Assembly: GCF_029537735.1 (NCBI RefSeq)
Contig: NZ_JARPUQ010000003.1
Span: forward strand, 245,015 to 309,014
Direction of reading: 5' to 3'
Source of the DNA: Robiginitalea aestuariiviva
GTDB taxonomy: Bacteria > Bacteroidota > Bacteroidia > Flavobacteriales > Flavobacteriaceae
Length of the DNA: 64,000 bases
Part shown: in pieces, positions 51,445 through 59,462 of the stretch
Position numbering within the stretch: the stretch's first letter is position 1
How the letters are laid out: every line of letters begins with the position of its first letter
Notes under the pieces: model-generated
What the model saw: only the letters and a program-made list of their open reading frames with translations
Databases searched by the model: none
What the model was told of the DNA's origin: nothing
Translations under genes and position numbers: made by a program

Positions 51445-52962
51445 ATGGAATTAGGACTAATAATAACAACTGTAGTTTTAGGAATTGCATTAATCTTAAC
51501 AATTTTAAACTGTCTTAAAACCAAGAAAAAATTCAAATCGGAATTAGAGCAAAAAACGAAAGAATCGGATAAACTTCATTCCGACTTAAACAGATATAAC
51601 GGAATTGTATCAATAGAAAAGGAAATTGAAAACAAAAATTCTGAATTGGCTGAATTACAAAAAACTGCCAAATCCTTCAATGAAAGTATAAATGATTTAC
51701 AGACATTAAATTCAGAACTCGATAAACTTAAAAACTTGAAAGAAATTGAGGAAAAGGAATTGAATGAAATTCAAAATAAAGCCTCAAATCTCAACGACAG
51801 ATATACCAATGCTAAATCAATTTTCAAAGAATTAGAAAGAGACATAAAACTTTACAGAAACGACCTCGAATTTGTTGAACTTGGAATTTATGAACCAATA
51901 TTTGATTACGAAACCTCTGAAAAGTACAAAGAACAACTAACAAATATTAGAACTAAACAAAAACAACTCATAAAAGGTGGAAACGCTTGTATCTGTAATA
52001 CAAATTGGCACGTTGGGAATAGCAGAAAGCAAGGAGAAATAATGACAAGGCGTTATATTAATCTAACCTTGAGAGCATTTAACGGAGAGTGTGACACTCT
52101 AATTTCAAAAGTAAAATGGAACAATGTAAAACGTTTTGAAGAACGTATAACAAAAGCATTTAATGCAATTAATAAACTTGGCAAATCAAATGATGTTTAT
52201 ATAACAGATAAGTACTTGAAATTAAAACTTGACGAACTTCATTTAGCTTATGAACTCGAACATAAAAAACAACAAGAAAAAGAAGAACAGAGAGCTATAA
52301 GAGAAGAACAAAGAGAAGAAGAAATAGCACAAAGAGAATTTGAAAAAGCAAAAAAAGAAGCGGAATTAGAAGAAAAGAGATTCCAAAAAGCACTTGAAAG
52401 AGCACAAAAAGAGCTTGGGTTAGTAAGTGGCGAAGAACTTGAAAAATTGAATACTCAAATAGCTGAACTTCAAAAAAACCTTCAAGAAGCACACGAAGCA
52501 AAAGAAAGAGCAATTTCAAGAGCGCAAGAAACAAAATCGGGACACGTTTACATTATTTCAAATATTGGTTCTTTTGGCGAGAACATATACAAAATTGGAA
52601 TGACAAGAAGACTTGAACCGATGGACAGAGTAAAGGAATTAGGAGATGCTTCCGTTCCTTTCAGGTTTGACTTACACGCTCTTATCTTCACCGAAAACGC
52701 ACCTGAATTAGAAAATTTACTACAAAAAGAGTTTGACGATAGAAGAATAAATAAAGTAAACTATCGTAAAGAATATTTTAGAGTTACACTTGACGAAATA
52801 GAACAAGTTATCCAAGAAAAATATGATAAAGAAGTGGAATTTATTAAAGTTCCAGAAGCACAAGAATATAGAGAAACAAAATCAATAATTAAACAATTAG
52901 AGCAAGCTAAACAAGAACAAATTGAAAACGAAATTGAGAAATATCCAGACAGTTTGTTCTGA
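51445..52962 (+). CDS. DUF4041 and GIY-YIG (T5orf172/MUG113-type) nuclease-like protein (cassette 2)
   Basis: A 505-residue protein. N-terminal TM helix (about 3-25), a long coiled coil (about 28-130), a DUF4041 segment (about 150-285, including CICNTNWHVGNSRKQGEIMTR over two blocks), a second charged coiled coil (about 275-360) and a C-terminal GIY-YIG-like domain from about 365. The last part includes GHVYIISNIGSFGENIYKIGM, read as GHVYIISN and IYKIGMTRR, with ELENLLQKEFDDRRINK and EYFRVTLDEIEQVI. Such proteins are frequent in phage and defence regions. AT-rich. Starts 35 bases after its boundary and ends 8 bases before the next palindrome. Confidence 0.87.
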   Translation: MELGLIITTVVLGIALILTILNCLKTKKKFKSELEQKTKESDKLHSDLNRYNGIVSIEKEIENKNSELAELQKTAKSFNESINDLQTLNSELDKLKNLKEIEEKELNEIQNKASNLNDRYTNAKSIFKELERDIKLYRNDLEFVELGIYEPIFDYETSEKYKEQLTNIRTKQKQLIKGGNACICNTNWHVGNSRKQGEIMTRRYINLTLRAFNGECDTLISKVKWNNVKRFEERITKAFNAINKLGKSNDVYITDKYLKLKLDELHLAYELEHKKQQEKEEQRAIREEQREEEIAQREFEKAKKEAELEEKRFQKALERAQKELGLVSGEELEKLNTQIAELQKNLQEAHEAKERAISRAQETKSGHVYIISNIGSFGENIYKIGMTRRLEPMDRVKELGDASVPFRFDLHALIFTENAPELENLLQKEFDDRRINKVNYRKEYFRVTLDEIEQVIQEKYDKEVEFIKVPEAQEYRETKSIIKQLEQAKQEQIENEIEKYPDSLF

Positions 52963-52966
52963 AAAA

Positions 52967-53110
52967 GTACTTGCTACAACAATGGCTATAAGTAATTGCT
53001 TGTTCTCGCCTACTTCTGAAAACCCTGGTGGATTTTCAGTTTGGTGCGTATTTGCAAAGTTAAGTGCTACCCCACGCAACTACTCGTAGCCGAGACCGTT
53101 GTACTACATT
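52967..53110 (+). repeat. attC-like palindromic site 2
   Basis: Outer arms TTGCTACAAC (52971-52980) and GTTGTACTAC (53098-53107). Inner arms GGCTATAAGTAATTGC (52984-52999) and GCAACTACTCGTAGCC (53076-53091), 13 of 16 positions paired. The spacer before the core is again GAGACC, and a small CTGAAAA/TTTTCAG hairpin sits in the central loop. The left arm TTGCTACAAC is the exact complement of 51410-51419, the start of cassette 2. Confidence 0.7.
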
Positions 53111-53114
53111 CTAA

Positions 53115-53888
53115 ATGAGATCTAACATATTCATACTCTTTGCTCTTTTTATGGTAACGGTTTGCTCGGGGCAAACCAATGAGCTAATGAACCTATATCA
53201 AGAAGGTAACTCTCATTACCATGCAAAGGAATTTGAAAAGGCAATACCCTACTACACACGCTTTATTGAAGCGACAGATGAACCTGCTATAATGAAACAA
53301 GGTCTTATTAATCGCGGGCTCGCCTTTACGAGAATGAAAGTATATGACAAGGCGATTTCAGATTTCACCCATGCCATTCAGATAGACAGTACAGACATGG
53401 CATCTTTTGTCGATAGAGGCCTGGCGTTTTTTCAAGCTCAACGATTCGAGGAGGCAACTACCGATTTCCAATATGTTGTAGCTTCCAACAGCAATAGAAA
53501 AATGAGTGAGAATTCACTTTACTGGTTAGCCTTAATTAGCTATCAACAAGGAAATCCAGATTTATCCATTGCATATTGTAACCAATTTCTGGATTTAAAT
53601 TCTTCTGATGTTGAGGTCCTCTTTCTTAGGGCCTTAGCTTATGGTTTGACAGGCAATCTAGAACAAGCAATTAAAGATTATACTTTAATATTAAAGAACT
53701 ATCCAAATGCCTATCAGGCGTATGCCAACAGAGGAGTCGCCAAGATTAATCTATTAACGACCAGGGGTAATTTAAAACCCTCAAAAAAAGAAACAAAAAG
53801 CGCCTGCAAAGACTTGGCAAAAGCAAAAGAACTCGGAGATAACTCTGTGGAGGACATGCTTTACATCTATTGCGAAAATGGCAATTAG
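53115..53888 (+). CDS. Exported TPR protein (cassette 3)
   Basis: A 257-residue protein with a signal peptide (FALFMVTVCSGQ). Four or five TPR units follow (for example NSHYHAKEFEKAIPYYTRFI, GLAFTRMKVYDKAISDFTHA, ALAYGLTGNLEQAIKDYTLI) and a C-terminal SACKDLAKAKELGD, a Sel1/TPR-like end typical of Bacteroidota. Presumably a periplasmic protein-binding scaffold. ATG is 17 bases after the cassette boundary. Confidence 0.85.
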   Translation: MRSNIFILFALFMVTVCSGQTNELMNLYQEGNSHYHAKEFEKAIPYYTRFIEATDEPAIMKQGLINRGLAFTRMKVYDKAISDFTHAIQIDSTDMASFVDRGLAFFQAQRFEEATTDFQYVVASNSNRKMSENSLYWLALISYQQGNPDLSIAYCNQFLDLNSSDVEVLFLRALAYGLTGNLEQAIKDYTLILKNYPNAYQAYANRGVAKINLLTTRGNLKPSKKETKSACKDLAKAKELGDNSVEDMLYIYCENGN

Positions 53889-53904
53889 AATAATTGGGTA
53901 AAAC

Positions 53905-53930
53905 GTAGTACAGCATCGGGTATCTCCCAT
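53905..53930 (+). repeat. Degenerate right end of cassette 3 (half site)
   Basis: GTAGTACAGC (53905-53914) matches the reverse complement of GTTGTACTAC at the start of cassette 3 in nine of ten positions and is followed by ATCGGGTAT, similar to the AATGGCTAT of site 2. No corresponding L'/R' half with GAGACCGTTG can be found downstream, so this site seems decayed or truncated. The remaining gap to 54101 contains nothing else recognisable. Confidence 0.5.
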
Positions 53931-54101
53931 GGCTGCACCTGCCCGACCCTAAAAATTTCTACATTGAAGTAAAATTAGTAGTCACCTGGAAACAACCTAA
54001 CCCAGAGGGTTTTGCCGCGGGGCCGCTCATGGTAAAAACCTGTACAACGAAGATAACATGGAGGAACATCCGATTCTGATGTGTTCCCAATGACCCAACA
54101 C

Positions 54102-54806
54102 ATGAAGGCATTATTTCTGATTATCATTCTAACCTCTTTTCTGGCTTGTAATCCTAAAAAGGACAACGCGGTTTCCAAAATCAAAAACCCAAATCCCGAG
54201 AAAACCATTCAACAGCAATTAAGTGGAAAAGAGGTGGTGGAGGAATTGGAAAGATTGGGGTATTTCAATTTAACCAGCGAATCCGAGTTAGATACGGTAA
54301 AAGCTGATTTTGAAATAAAATATACCGACCAAAATTTCTTTCAGGGACCCATGCGGGGAGAAACCCTGAATTTTATGGATTATCGCTATTATTGGGTAGA
54401 CTGTGAAGAACTTTTTGAAGTCGGCGGGCTAACCACATATTTAAAACAGGTTAAACCGACTTTTGAGAAACTCGGGCTGGAATTGGCCTGGGAAAATGAA
54501 CAAAGCGAACAAGATGAAAGGAGCTGGAAACACACCATTGAACTAAATGGAAATGAATACGTAGCCTTTGACGGACCATTTTCAGATCTGGACTGGGGAG
54601 TGGCCTACGTGAATTTCATAGACATGTTGAATGCTGAATTAAGGCGCCAACATTCCAACGAACAATTCTATCCCATTGACTGCGGGAATGATGGCAGGTT
54701 TGTGCTCTTAACCCCAAATCAATATGACTTTATCATTCGGAATTATCCCATTGACCATGAGCATCCAACAACGATGAGCAGTTGGAGGAGTAGCAACAAG
54801 CTCTAA
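54102..54806 (+). CDS. Hypothetical lipoprotein
   Basis: A 234-residue protein from ATG 54102. This start gives a lipoprotein signal (MKALFLIIILTSFLAC, Cys16); upstream in-frame codons add MFPMTQH. The mature part is acidic with KEVVEELERLGYFNLTSESEL, YRYYWVDCEELFEVGG and FYPIDCGNDGRFVLLTPNQ. It resembles uncharacterised proteins of Bacteroidota polymorphic-toxin or immunity neighbourhoods only in general character, and I do not assign a family. Base composition is intermediate between the AT-rich cassettes and the backbone. Confidence 0.7.
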   Translation: MKALFLIIILTSFLACNPKKDNAVSKIKNPNPEKTIQQQLSGKEVVEELERLGYFNLTSESELDTVKADFEIKYTDQNFFQGPMRGETLNFMDYRYYWVDCEELFEVGGLTTYLKQVKPTFEKLGLELAWENEQSEQDERSWKHTIELNGNEYVAFDGPFSDLDWGVAYVNFIDMLNAELRRQHSNEQFYPIDCGNDGRFVLLTPNQYDFIIRNYPIDHEHPTTMSSWRSSNKL

Positions 54807-54965
54807 AAAAATTGGCCATTGCAATGCAAAGAATTCCTTTCTGATTTAAAATGTAACTGCTGGGTAGCCCCATTGGGATTAATAAGGAAAGGGCAAAAAA
54901 ACTTCAAGGAGATATTATTTTCAACCATTCAAAAAGCAACATATAAACTTTATATTTCTAACCCT

Positions 54966-55442
54966 ATGAAACCCACCCCCTCCAACCCCTTACTGTTTTT
55001 CGCCTTTCTCTTTTTCGCCCTCACCTTTACGAACACCACCCACGCCCAGGAACTTTCCTACTACCCGGGTATGCTCTCGGTATCTTACTACCAGGACCAT
55101 GTGCGCATCACGCAAAAGGAGTTTAAAGGATTGTTGGCGCAGCACGAGGCATCGCTTAAAAACTGGAACACCGGCACGGGCTTTGAAGTAGCCGGGCTGC
55201 TGGCGGCCGGGGGCAGCGGGTTCCTGTTGGGTACCGGCCTGGCCAAAGACGATTTAGGCGAGGAGGCTACCGGGTTTTACGTGGGCGGGGCCGTGGCTTT
55301 TGTGGTGAGCGGCATTTTGGTGGAGATCGCCAAAAACAAAAAACGCAAGGCGGTGCTGGACTATAACGAACAACTGGAAACCCGAACCGCTTTTAAGCTG
55401 GAACCGTCCCGAAAGGGGGTAGGGGTGGCGTTGCGGTTTTAA
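54966..55442 (+). CDS. Exported hypothetical protein with glycine-rich membrane segments
   Basis: A 158-residue protein from ATG 54966, which gives a signal peptide (LLFFAFLFFALTFTNTTHAQ); a TATATTTC -7-like box lies about 10 bases upstream. The frame before 54966 is open but AT-rich and unlike the gene. Two glycine/alanine-rich hydrophobic segments (EVAGLLAAGGSGFLLGTGLA, YVGGAVAFVVSGILVEIA) separated by a short charged loop. GC content returns to the backbone level. Family not recognised. Confidence 0.7.
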   Translation: MKPTPSNPLLFFAFLFFALTFTNTTHAQELSYYPGMLSVSYYQDHVRITQKEFKGLLAQHEASLKNWNTGTGFEVAGLLAAGGSGFLLGTGLAKDDLGEEATGFYVGGAVAFVVSGILVEIAKNKKRKAVLDYNEQLETRTAFKLEPSRKGVGVALRF

Positions 55443-55577
55443 ATAGCGGGCGGGGCCCCATCCCCGCCCGAAGCTGAAAGTTCGGGTTTGCCCCTGCAAC
55501 TCCCCACCACCTCCCCGGGAGTGTTTATCTTTTGGAGATGGCTTGGCATCATTAAATTAACGAGGATTGAAGTGTAC

Positions 55578-56630
55578 ATGAGGAGCGCAATAAGGGTTGT
55601 ATTTCCGATGGTTATCCTGGGTGTTATTATGATGTCCTGCCGGCATTTTGAAAAGAATACCGCATCTGGATCAACCCAACCACACATTGAAAACGATTCC
55701 AGCTTTTGGCTAAAGGAAACGCGGGGTATCCGGGATATATTACAGGACCGCAAGGGAAACCTGTGGTTCTCCAGCCCGGATTATGTGGCCATGTTCGATG
55801 GCAAAACCCTGGTATACTTCACTGAAAAAGATGGGTTGGGAAGCCCTGGAAATCTCCATGAGGATGCCGATGGCAAAATTTGGGTTGAGAATGGAACTCA
55901 GGTATTCGTATATCATGGGCAGGGATTTTCAGAAATACGTCTGGACAGCATTGCAGGTCCTAATGGGCTTTGGATGCAACGGGGCCTAAGTCCCACAGAC
56001 ACGACTTATGCAGCGCCAGGCCTGTATGAGGTACGATCTGGAAATGCCGTTTTTCACCCCTACCCGGTTAAGGAGCATACGGATAACAAGTATTTATATT
56101 TCCCAAGTACAAAAGCAGCTATTGGAAAGGATAGCACTGTTTGGATGGGAACTATGGAGCGGGTGTTCGGTTTCAAAGATCAGTCCTTTGTTTCCATTGG
56201 CCGCAAAGAAATGGGGCGGCATGAAGACAAACGTCAAATGGGCATTCGGGGGATTTTTGTGGATAGTGAAGGGAAATTATGGATCGCCGATAATGGGGCT
56301 GGGGTCTTTGTGTATAATGGGAAAGAAACGCTGAACTTCACCCGGAAGCATAATCTGGATGAAGGAAGTAACGCCGGCAGTACTCTTCACCGGGCATTTT
56401 CCGTATCCGAAGATGCTGCGGGAACAATGTGGTTTGGTACGGTATATTCGGGTATATGGAGCTACCATCCCAAAACGGGAATATTTAAAAACTACACCGC
56501 GGATAACGGGGTTAAGAGCGATAATATCTGGACCATTTATAAAACAAGGGAAGGACAATTACTGTTTGCGGGTGAATCTCCCGGTGCAGTTTATATATGG
56601 AACGGGAATACCTTCATCAGGAAATTTTAA
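55578..56630 (+). CDS. Reg_prop beta-propeller lipoprotein
   Basis: A 350-residue protein from ATG 55578, giving a lipoprotein signal (VVFPMVILGVIMMSC, Cys20). Contains two-component-regulator propeller repeats: RKGNLWFSSPDYVAMFDG, ADGKIWVENGTQVFVYHG, DSTVWMGTMERVFGF, SEGKLWIADNGAGVFVYNG and AAGTMWFGTVYSGIWSY. This is one sensor-type propeller without kinase or regulator domains, so a free-standing binding protein. GC lower than the backbone. Confidence 0.85.
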   Translation: MRSAIRVVFPMVILGVIMMSCRHFEKNTASGSTQPHIENDSSFWLKETRGIRDILQDRKGNLWFSSPDYVAMFDGKTLVYFTEKDGLGSPGNLHEDADGKIWVENGTQVFVYHGQGFSEIRLDSIAGPNGLWMQRGLSPTDTTYAAPGLYEVRSGNAVFHPYPVKEHTDNKYLYFPSTKAAIGKDSTVWMGTMERVFGFKDQSFVSIGRKEMGRHEDKRQMGIRGIFVDSEGKLWIADNGAGVFVYNGKETLNFTRKHNLDEGSNAGSTLHRAFSVSEDAAGTMWFGTVYSGIWSYHPKTGIFKNYTADNGVKSDNIWTIYKTREGQLLFAGESPGAVYIWNGNTFIRKF

Positions 56631-56710
56631 AACAGGCACATCCATGAAAGCCCTGATAATACGCCCTTAAGGACAGGCTGCCGGGGGCTAACCAATAACT
56701 TGTAAATCCG

Positions 56711-57436
56711 ATGCATTTACGTTTCCTTTTACTCGTTTTGCTCACCCTGGGCTGTAAGGCCAAGGGTGAACCGGATGCCTTGACCGAACCCCTAACCGGC
56801 ATGGAACTGGTACGCCTGCCCGCCGGGACTTTCCTGATGGGGGAGGAAGGGAAGCAGCATCGGGAAACCCTGGCAGAGCCCTTCTGGATGGGGCGCACCG
56901 AGGTTACCCAGGCGCAGTGGGAGGCGGTAATGGGCAAAGGGGAACCCCACCCGGAAAAGCCCTCGCCCTTTAGGGGGCAGCATCCGCAGTACCCGGTGGT
57001 GAGCATCTCCTATGTGGAGGTGCAGGATTTCCTGGCGCGGCTTAACCATGCCGGCGGGCCCTGGGTGTACCGTCTGCCTACCGAGGCCCAGTGGGAATAC
57101 GCCTGCCGGGCGGGCACAACCACACCTTTTTATACGGGTGAAGTCCTGACGGCTGCCCAGGCCAACATTAATGCAGAGATCCCTTCGGAAACCGGCCCGC
57201 CCGGGAAGGCGGTGGGCCACCCCACCCCGGTGGGGAGTTATCCGCCCAACCCCTGGGGGCTGCAGGACATGCACGGCAATGCCTGGGAATGGGTGGCTGC
57301 CCCGGATGGCCCCTGGCTAAAAGGGGGCAGCTGGTACTACGGGGCGGGCAATGCGCGCTCCGGCCACAGGCGGGCCCACAGGGCAGATGCCTGGGGCTTT
57401 TCCATCGGGTTTCGGGTGGTGGCCCAAAGGCGGTAA
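56711..57436 (+). CDS. FGE-sulfatase (SUMF1/EgtB-fold) lipoprotein without catalytic cysteines
   Basis: A 241-residue lipoprotein (LLLVLLTLGC, Cys15). The SUMF1 fold is clear: MELVRLPAGTFLMGEE, WMGRTEVTQAQWEAVMG, YPVVSISYVEVQDFLARLN, YRLPTEAQWEYACRAG, LQDMHGNAWEWVA and SIGFRVV. Aerobic formylglycine-generating enzymes carry two active-site cysteines in the block after GGSW; here that block reads GGSWYYGAGNARSGHRRAH without cysteine. It is therefore probably not the maturase for the sulfatase at 16743, but a GldJ/PvdO-like structural or different enzyme. Confidence 0.88.
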   Translation: MHLRFLLLVLLTLGCKAKGEPDALTEPLTGMELVRLPAGTFLMGEEGKQHRETLAEPFWMGRTEVTQAQWEAVMGKGEPHPEKPSPFRGQHPQYPVVSISYVEVQDFLARLNHAGGPWVYRLPTEAQWEYACRAGTTTPFYTGEVLTAAQANINAEIPSETGPPGKAVGHPTPVGSYPPNPWGLQDMHGNAWEWVAAPDGPWLKGGSWYYGAGNARSGHRRAHRADAWGFSIGFRVVAQRR

Positions 57437-57590
57437 CGCCCTGTGGCCCTTTTCCGTCAAGATAAACCCTAAAAGTTCTATGGGATTCATATAGTCTGCA
57501 TACGCCCCGATTGGCTACCTTGTTAACACGCATTCCCCCCTTTGCAGCGGGCCCAAACGCCCGGCTGCCCAAACCTTAATTTTTTTGTAC

Positions 57591-58094
57591 ATGGAAATAA
57601 CCTGCCCGGCCTGTAAAAGTGCACAGCGGGAGCCTGTGGATTTTTGTACCCGTTGCCGTTACCCCTTCCTGGGGACGGACGCGGAGCGCGCGCGCCATAT
57701 TGGCCGCATCATTGAACAGAAAGGCGTTTTGGTAGACGTGGCAGTAGCCCTGAAACGCAGCCGCTACATCCTCTTTGGCATTGCCGGGTTTACCGTGCTG
57801 GCCCTGGTCATTGGCCTGCTGGCCGGCACCGCAGACCTGCTGGGGGCGGGCATTACCCTGATGCTGGCCCTGGTGTTTTTTATCTGCGGCCTGTTTATGG
57901 AGCGCCAGCCTGTTTTATGCACCGCCATCCCCCTGATGTTTTACCTGGGGAATATGGGGGTGGCCTATATGACGGATCCGGCCCTGATCTTCAGGGGGAT
58001 TGTCCTGAAGCTGGCCATCATAGGCATGCTGGGGTATGGCATTTACCTGGTGCTGAAAGCCCAGCAGGTACGCAACCGCCTGGGGGCGGATTAA
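57591..58094 (+). CDS. Membrane protein with N-terminal zinc ribbon
   Basis: A 167-residue protein from ATG 57591 (an in-frame TTG two codons upstream is less likely). Zinc ribbon C-P-A-C at about 4-7 and C-T-R-C at about 21-24, an amphipathic linker, then four TM helices (about 62-80, 86-106, 112-132, 140-158). Similar zinc-ribbon membrane proteins are common and uncharacterised in Bacteroidota. Ends 10 bases before the DUF4386 gene. Confidence 0.75.
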   Translation: MEITCPACKSAQREPVDFCTRCRYPFLGTDAERARHIGRIIEQKGVLVDVAVALKRSRYILFGIAGFTVLALVIGLLAGTADLLGAGITLMLALVFFICGLFMERQPVLCTAIPLMFYLGNMGVAYMTDPALIFRGIVLKLAIIGMLGYGIYLVLKAQQVRNRLGAD

Positions 58095-58104
58095 ATCAAA
58101 TGGT

Positions 58105-58734
58105 ATGACGCGCATCACCTATGCCCAAATAGCGGGCACCGCCTACCTGGGGATCTTCTTTGCCGCCATCTTCGCCAATTTTGTGGTGCTGGAGGCCATT
58201 AAGGCAGACCCCCTGGGCACGGTAGCCCAACATGGCACCCTGGTGCGCCTGGGCATTGCGGCCTTTTGGGGTACGGTGGTGCTGGACGTGGTGGTGGCCT
58301 GGGCCCTGTACCGCCTGTATGAAGACCAGCCGTTTTCCGGGCTGAGTACCCTATTCCGGGTGCTGCACGCCGCTTTGATGGCTGCTGCCCTCATCTTTTT
58401 GCAACAGGTGCTGCGGCCCGGGACGGTCTCGGAAATCCTTACCCAGGTAGACCGCTTTGAAGGGGTTTGGCTTATTGGGTTGTTTTTCTTTGGCATCCAC
58501 CTGATCCTTTTGGCACGTATCCTGGGGAACCCGCGCTGGCTGGCCATGCTGCTTACCATAGCGGGGGTGATGTATATGGTAGATACCCTGGCCCATTCCC
58601 TGCTGGGCAATTACGAGGCCTATGCCGGGGTGCTGCTGGCCCTGGTGGCCCTGCCCAGCGTCCTGGGGGAAATGGGCTTTGCCGTCTGGCTGCTGATTCG
58701 CGGGGGGCGGGAAGGCGACGGGCTGGACGATTAA
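58105..58734 (+). CDS. DUF4386 membrane protein
   Basis: A 209-residue protein with six TM helices. Opening YAQIAGTAYLGIFFAAIFANFVVLE, then DVVVAWALYRLYEDQP, a loop with TQVDRFEGVWLIGLFFFGIHLI and IAGVMYMVDTLAHSL, all typical DUF4386 blocks. Function unknown; the family is common in soil and marine bacteria. Probably co-transcribed with the zinc-ribbon membrane gene 10 bases upstream. Confidence 0.88.
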   Translation: MTRITYAQIAGTAYLGIFFAAIFANFVVLEAIKADPLGTVAQHGTLVRLGIAAFWGTVVLDVVVAWALYRLYEDQPFSGLSTLFRVLHAALMAAALIFLQQVLRPGTVSEILTQVDRFEGVWLIGLFFFGIHLILLARILGNPRWLAMLLTIAGVMYMVDTLAHSLLGNYEAYAGVLLALVALPSVLGEMGFAVWLLIRGGREGDGLDD

Positions 58735-58949
58735 CGCCGGCTGGGGCCCTTTGCCCCACCCCTGGGGTAAAGTTCGCCCACAGCTCTGAAACCCGGTTAC
58801 AGGCCACAGGTCCAAACTTTTTTCAAAATTTTCCATCCGGGGCGTGACTTTTTCCCATTTTTCGGGTCTTATGATCAAAAACCGGTAATTTTTAACGGGG
58901 GAACCGATTGTAAAATCCCCTTTATTTGCCACCGGGAACACAGCAAGGG

Positions 58950-59288
58950 ATGAAATTTAAATATGTATGGCTCCTGTGCCTGATGCTGGCCGGGACCGCT
59001 GCCTTCGGGCAGGAAACGCCGGCCGGGAAGCAGGCCGCCCAAACCGAAAAAGCCGAAGCTGCGGCCCAAAAAGCGGCCGAGGCAGCCCACCAAAAGGAAC
59101 TGCGGGCCCGGGAAAAGGCCCGGCTGAAAGAACAGAAGCGCCGCCTGAAGCGGGAGAAGGCCGAATTGAAGGCCCAGCAAAAACGCTACAAGCAGGCGCG
59201 CAAAAGCTATAAATCGGAGCGCGAGGCCATTCGGGAGTCCCGAAAGGCCAAACCCGAAAAGGAGAAAAAAGACACAGATAGGGGTTGA
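58950..59288 (+). CDS. Exported lysine/alanine-rich coiled-coil protein
   Basis: A 112-residue protein from ATG 58950. Signal peptide (MLAGTAAFGQE), then a mature part composed almost only of Ala, Lys, Glu, Gln and Arg, predicted as one continuous helix (for example AAAQKAAEAAHQKELRAREK, RLKEQKRRLKREKAELKAQQ). Highly basic. Could bind nucleic acid or acidic polymers at the envelope; no family recognised. A terminator follows. Confidence 0.7.
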   Translation: MKFKYVWLLCLMLAGTAAFGQETPAGKQAAQTEKAEAAAQKAAEAAHQKELRAREKARLKEQKRRLKREKAELKAQQKRYKQARKSYKSEREAIRESRKAKPEKEKKDTDRG

Positions 59289-59311
59289 ATGCCATAGTAT
59301 TATGGAGTGAA

Positions 59312-59342
59312 AGCGCGGGGGGCGGCCCCCGCGTTTTCTTTT
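59312..59342 (+). terminator. Intrinsic terminator after the lysine-rich gene
   Basis: CGCGGGGG (59314-59321), loop GCGG, CCCCCGCG (59326-59333), then TTTTCTTTT. Confidence 0.88.
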
Positions 59343-59462
59343 GCCCAAAACCCAATTAATTCCCAAAAGCCGGAGGGGCTGCCCTTTTTATGCCTACCTT
59401 CGCACCTTCAAACTACACGGGTTCCGGCTTGGCTTCACTCACGGGACCTCTAATTTTATCCC

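Noticed and set aside
54041-54048. TGTACAAC as alternative closing arm of cassette 3
   Set aside because: Only 7 bases complementary to the cassette start and no flanking similarity. GTAGTACAGC at 53905 matches over a longer stretch and lies closer to the TPR stop.
54819-54965. N-terminal extension of the exported protein starting at 54966
   Set aside because: AT-rich, not signal-like, and the ATG at 54966 opens a typical signal peptide just after a -7-like box.
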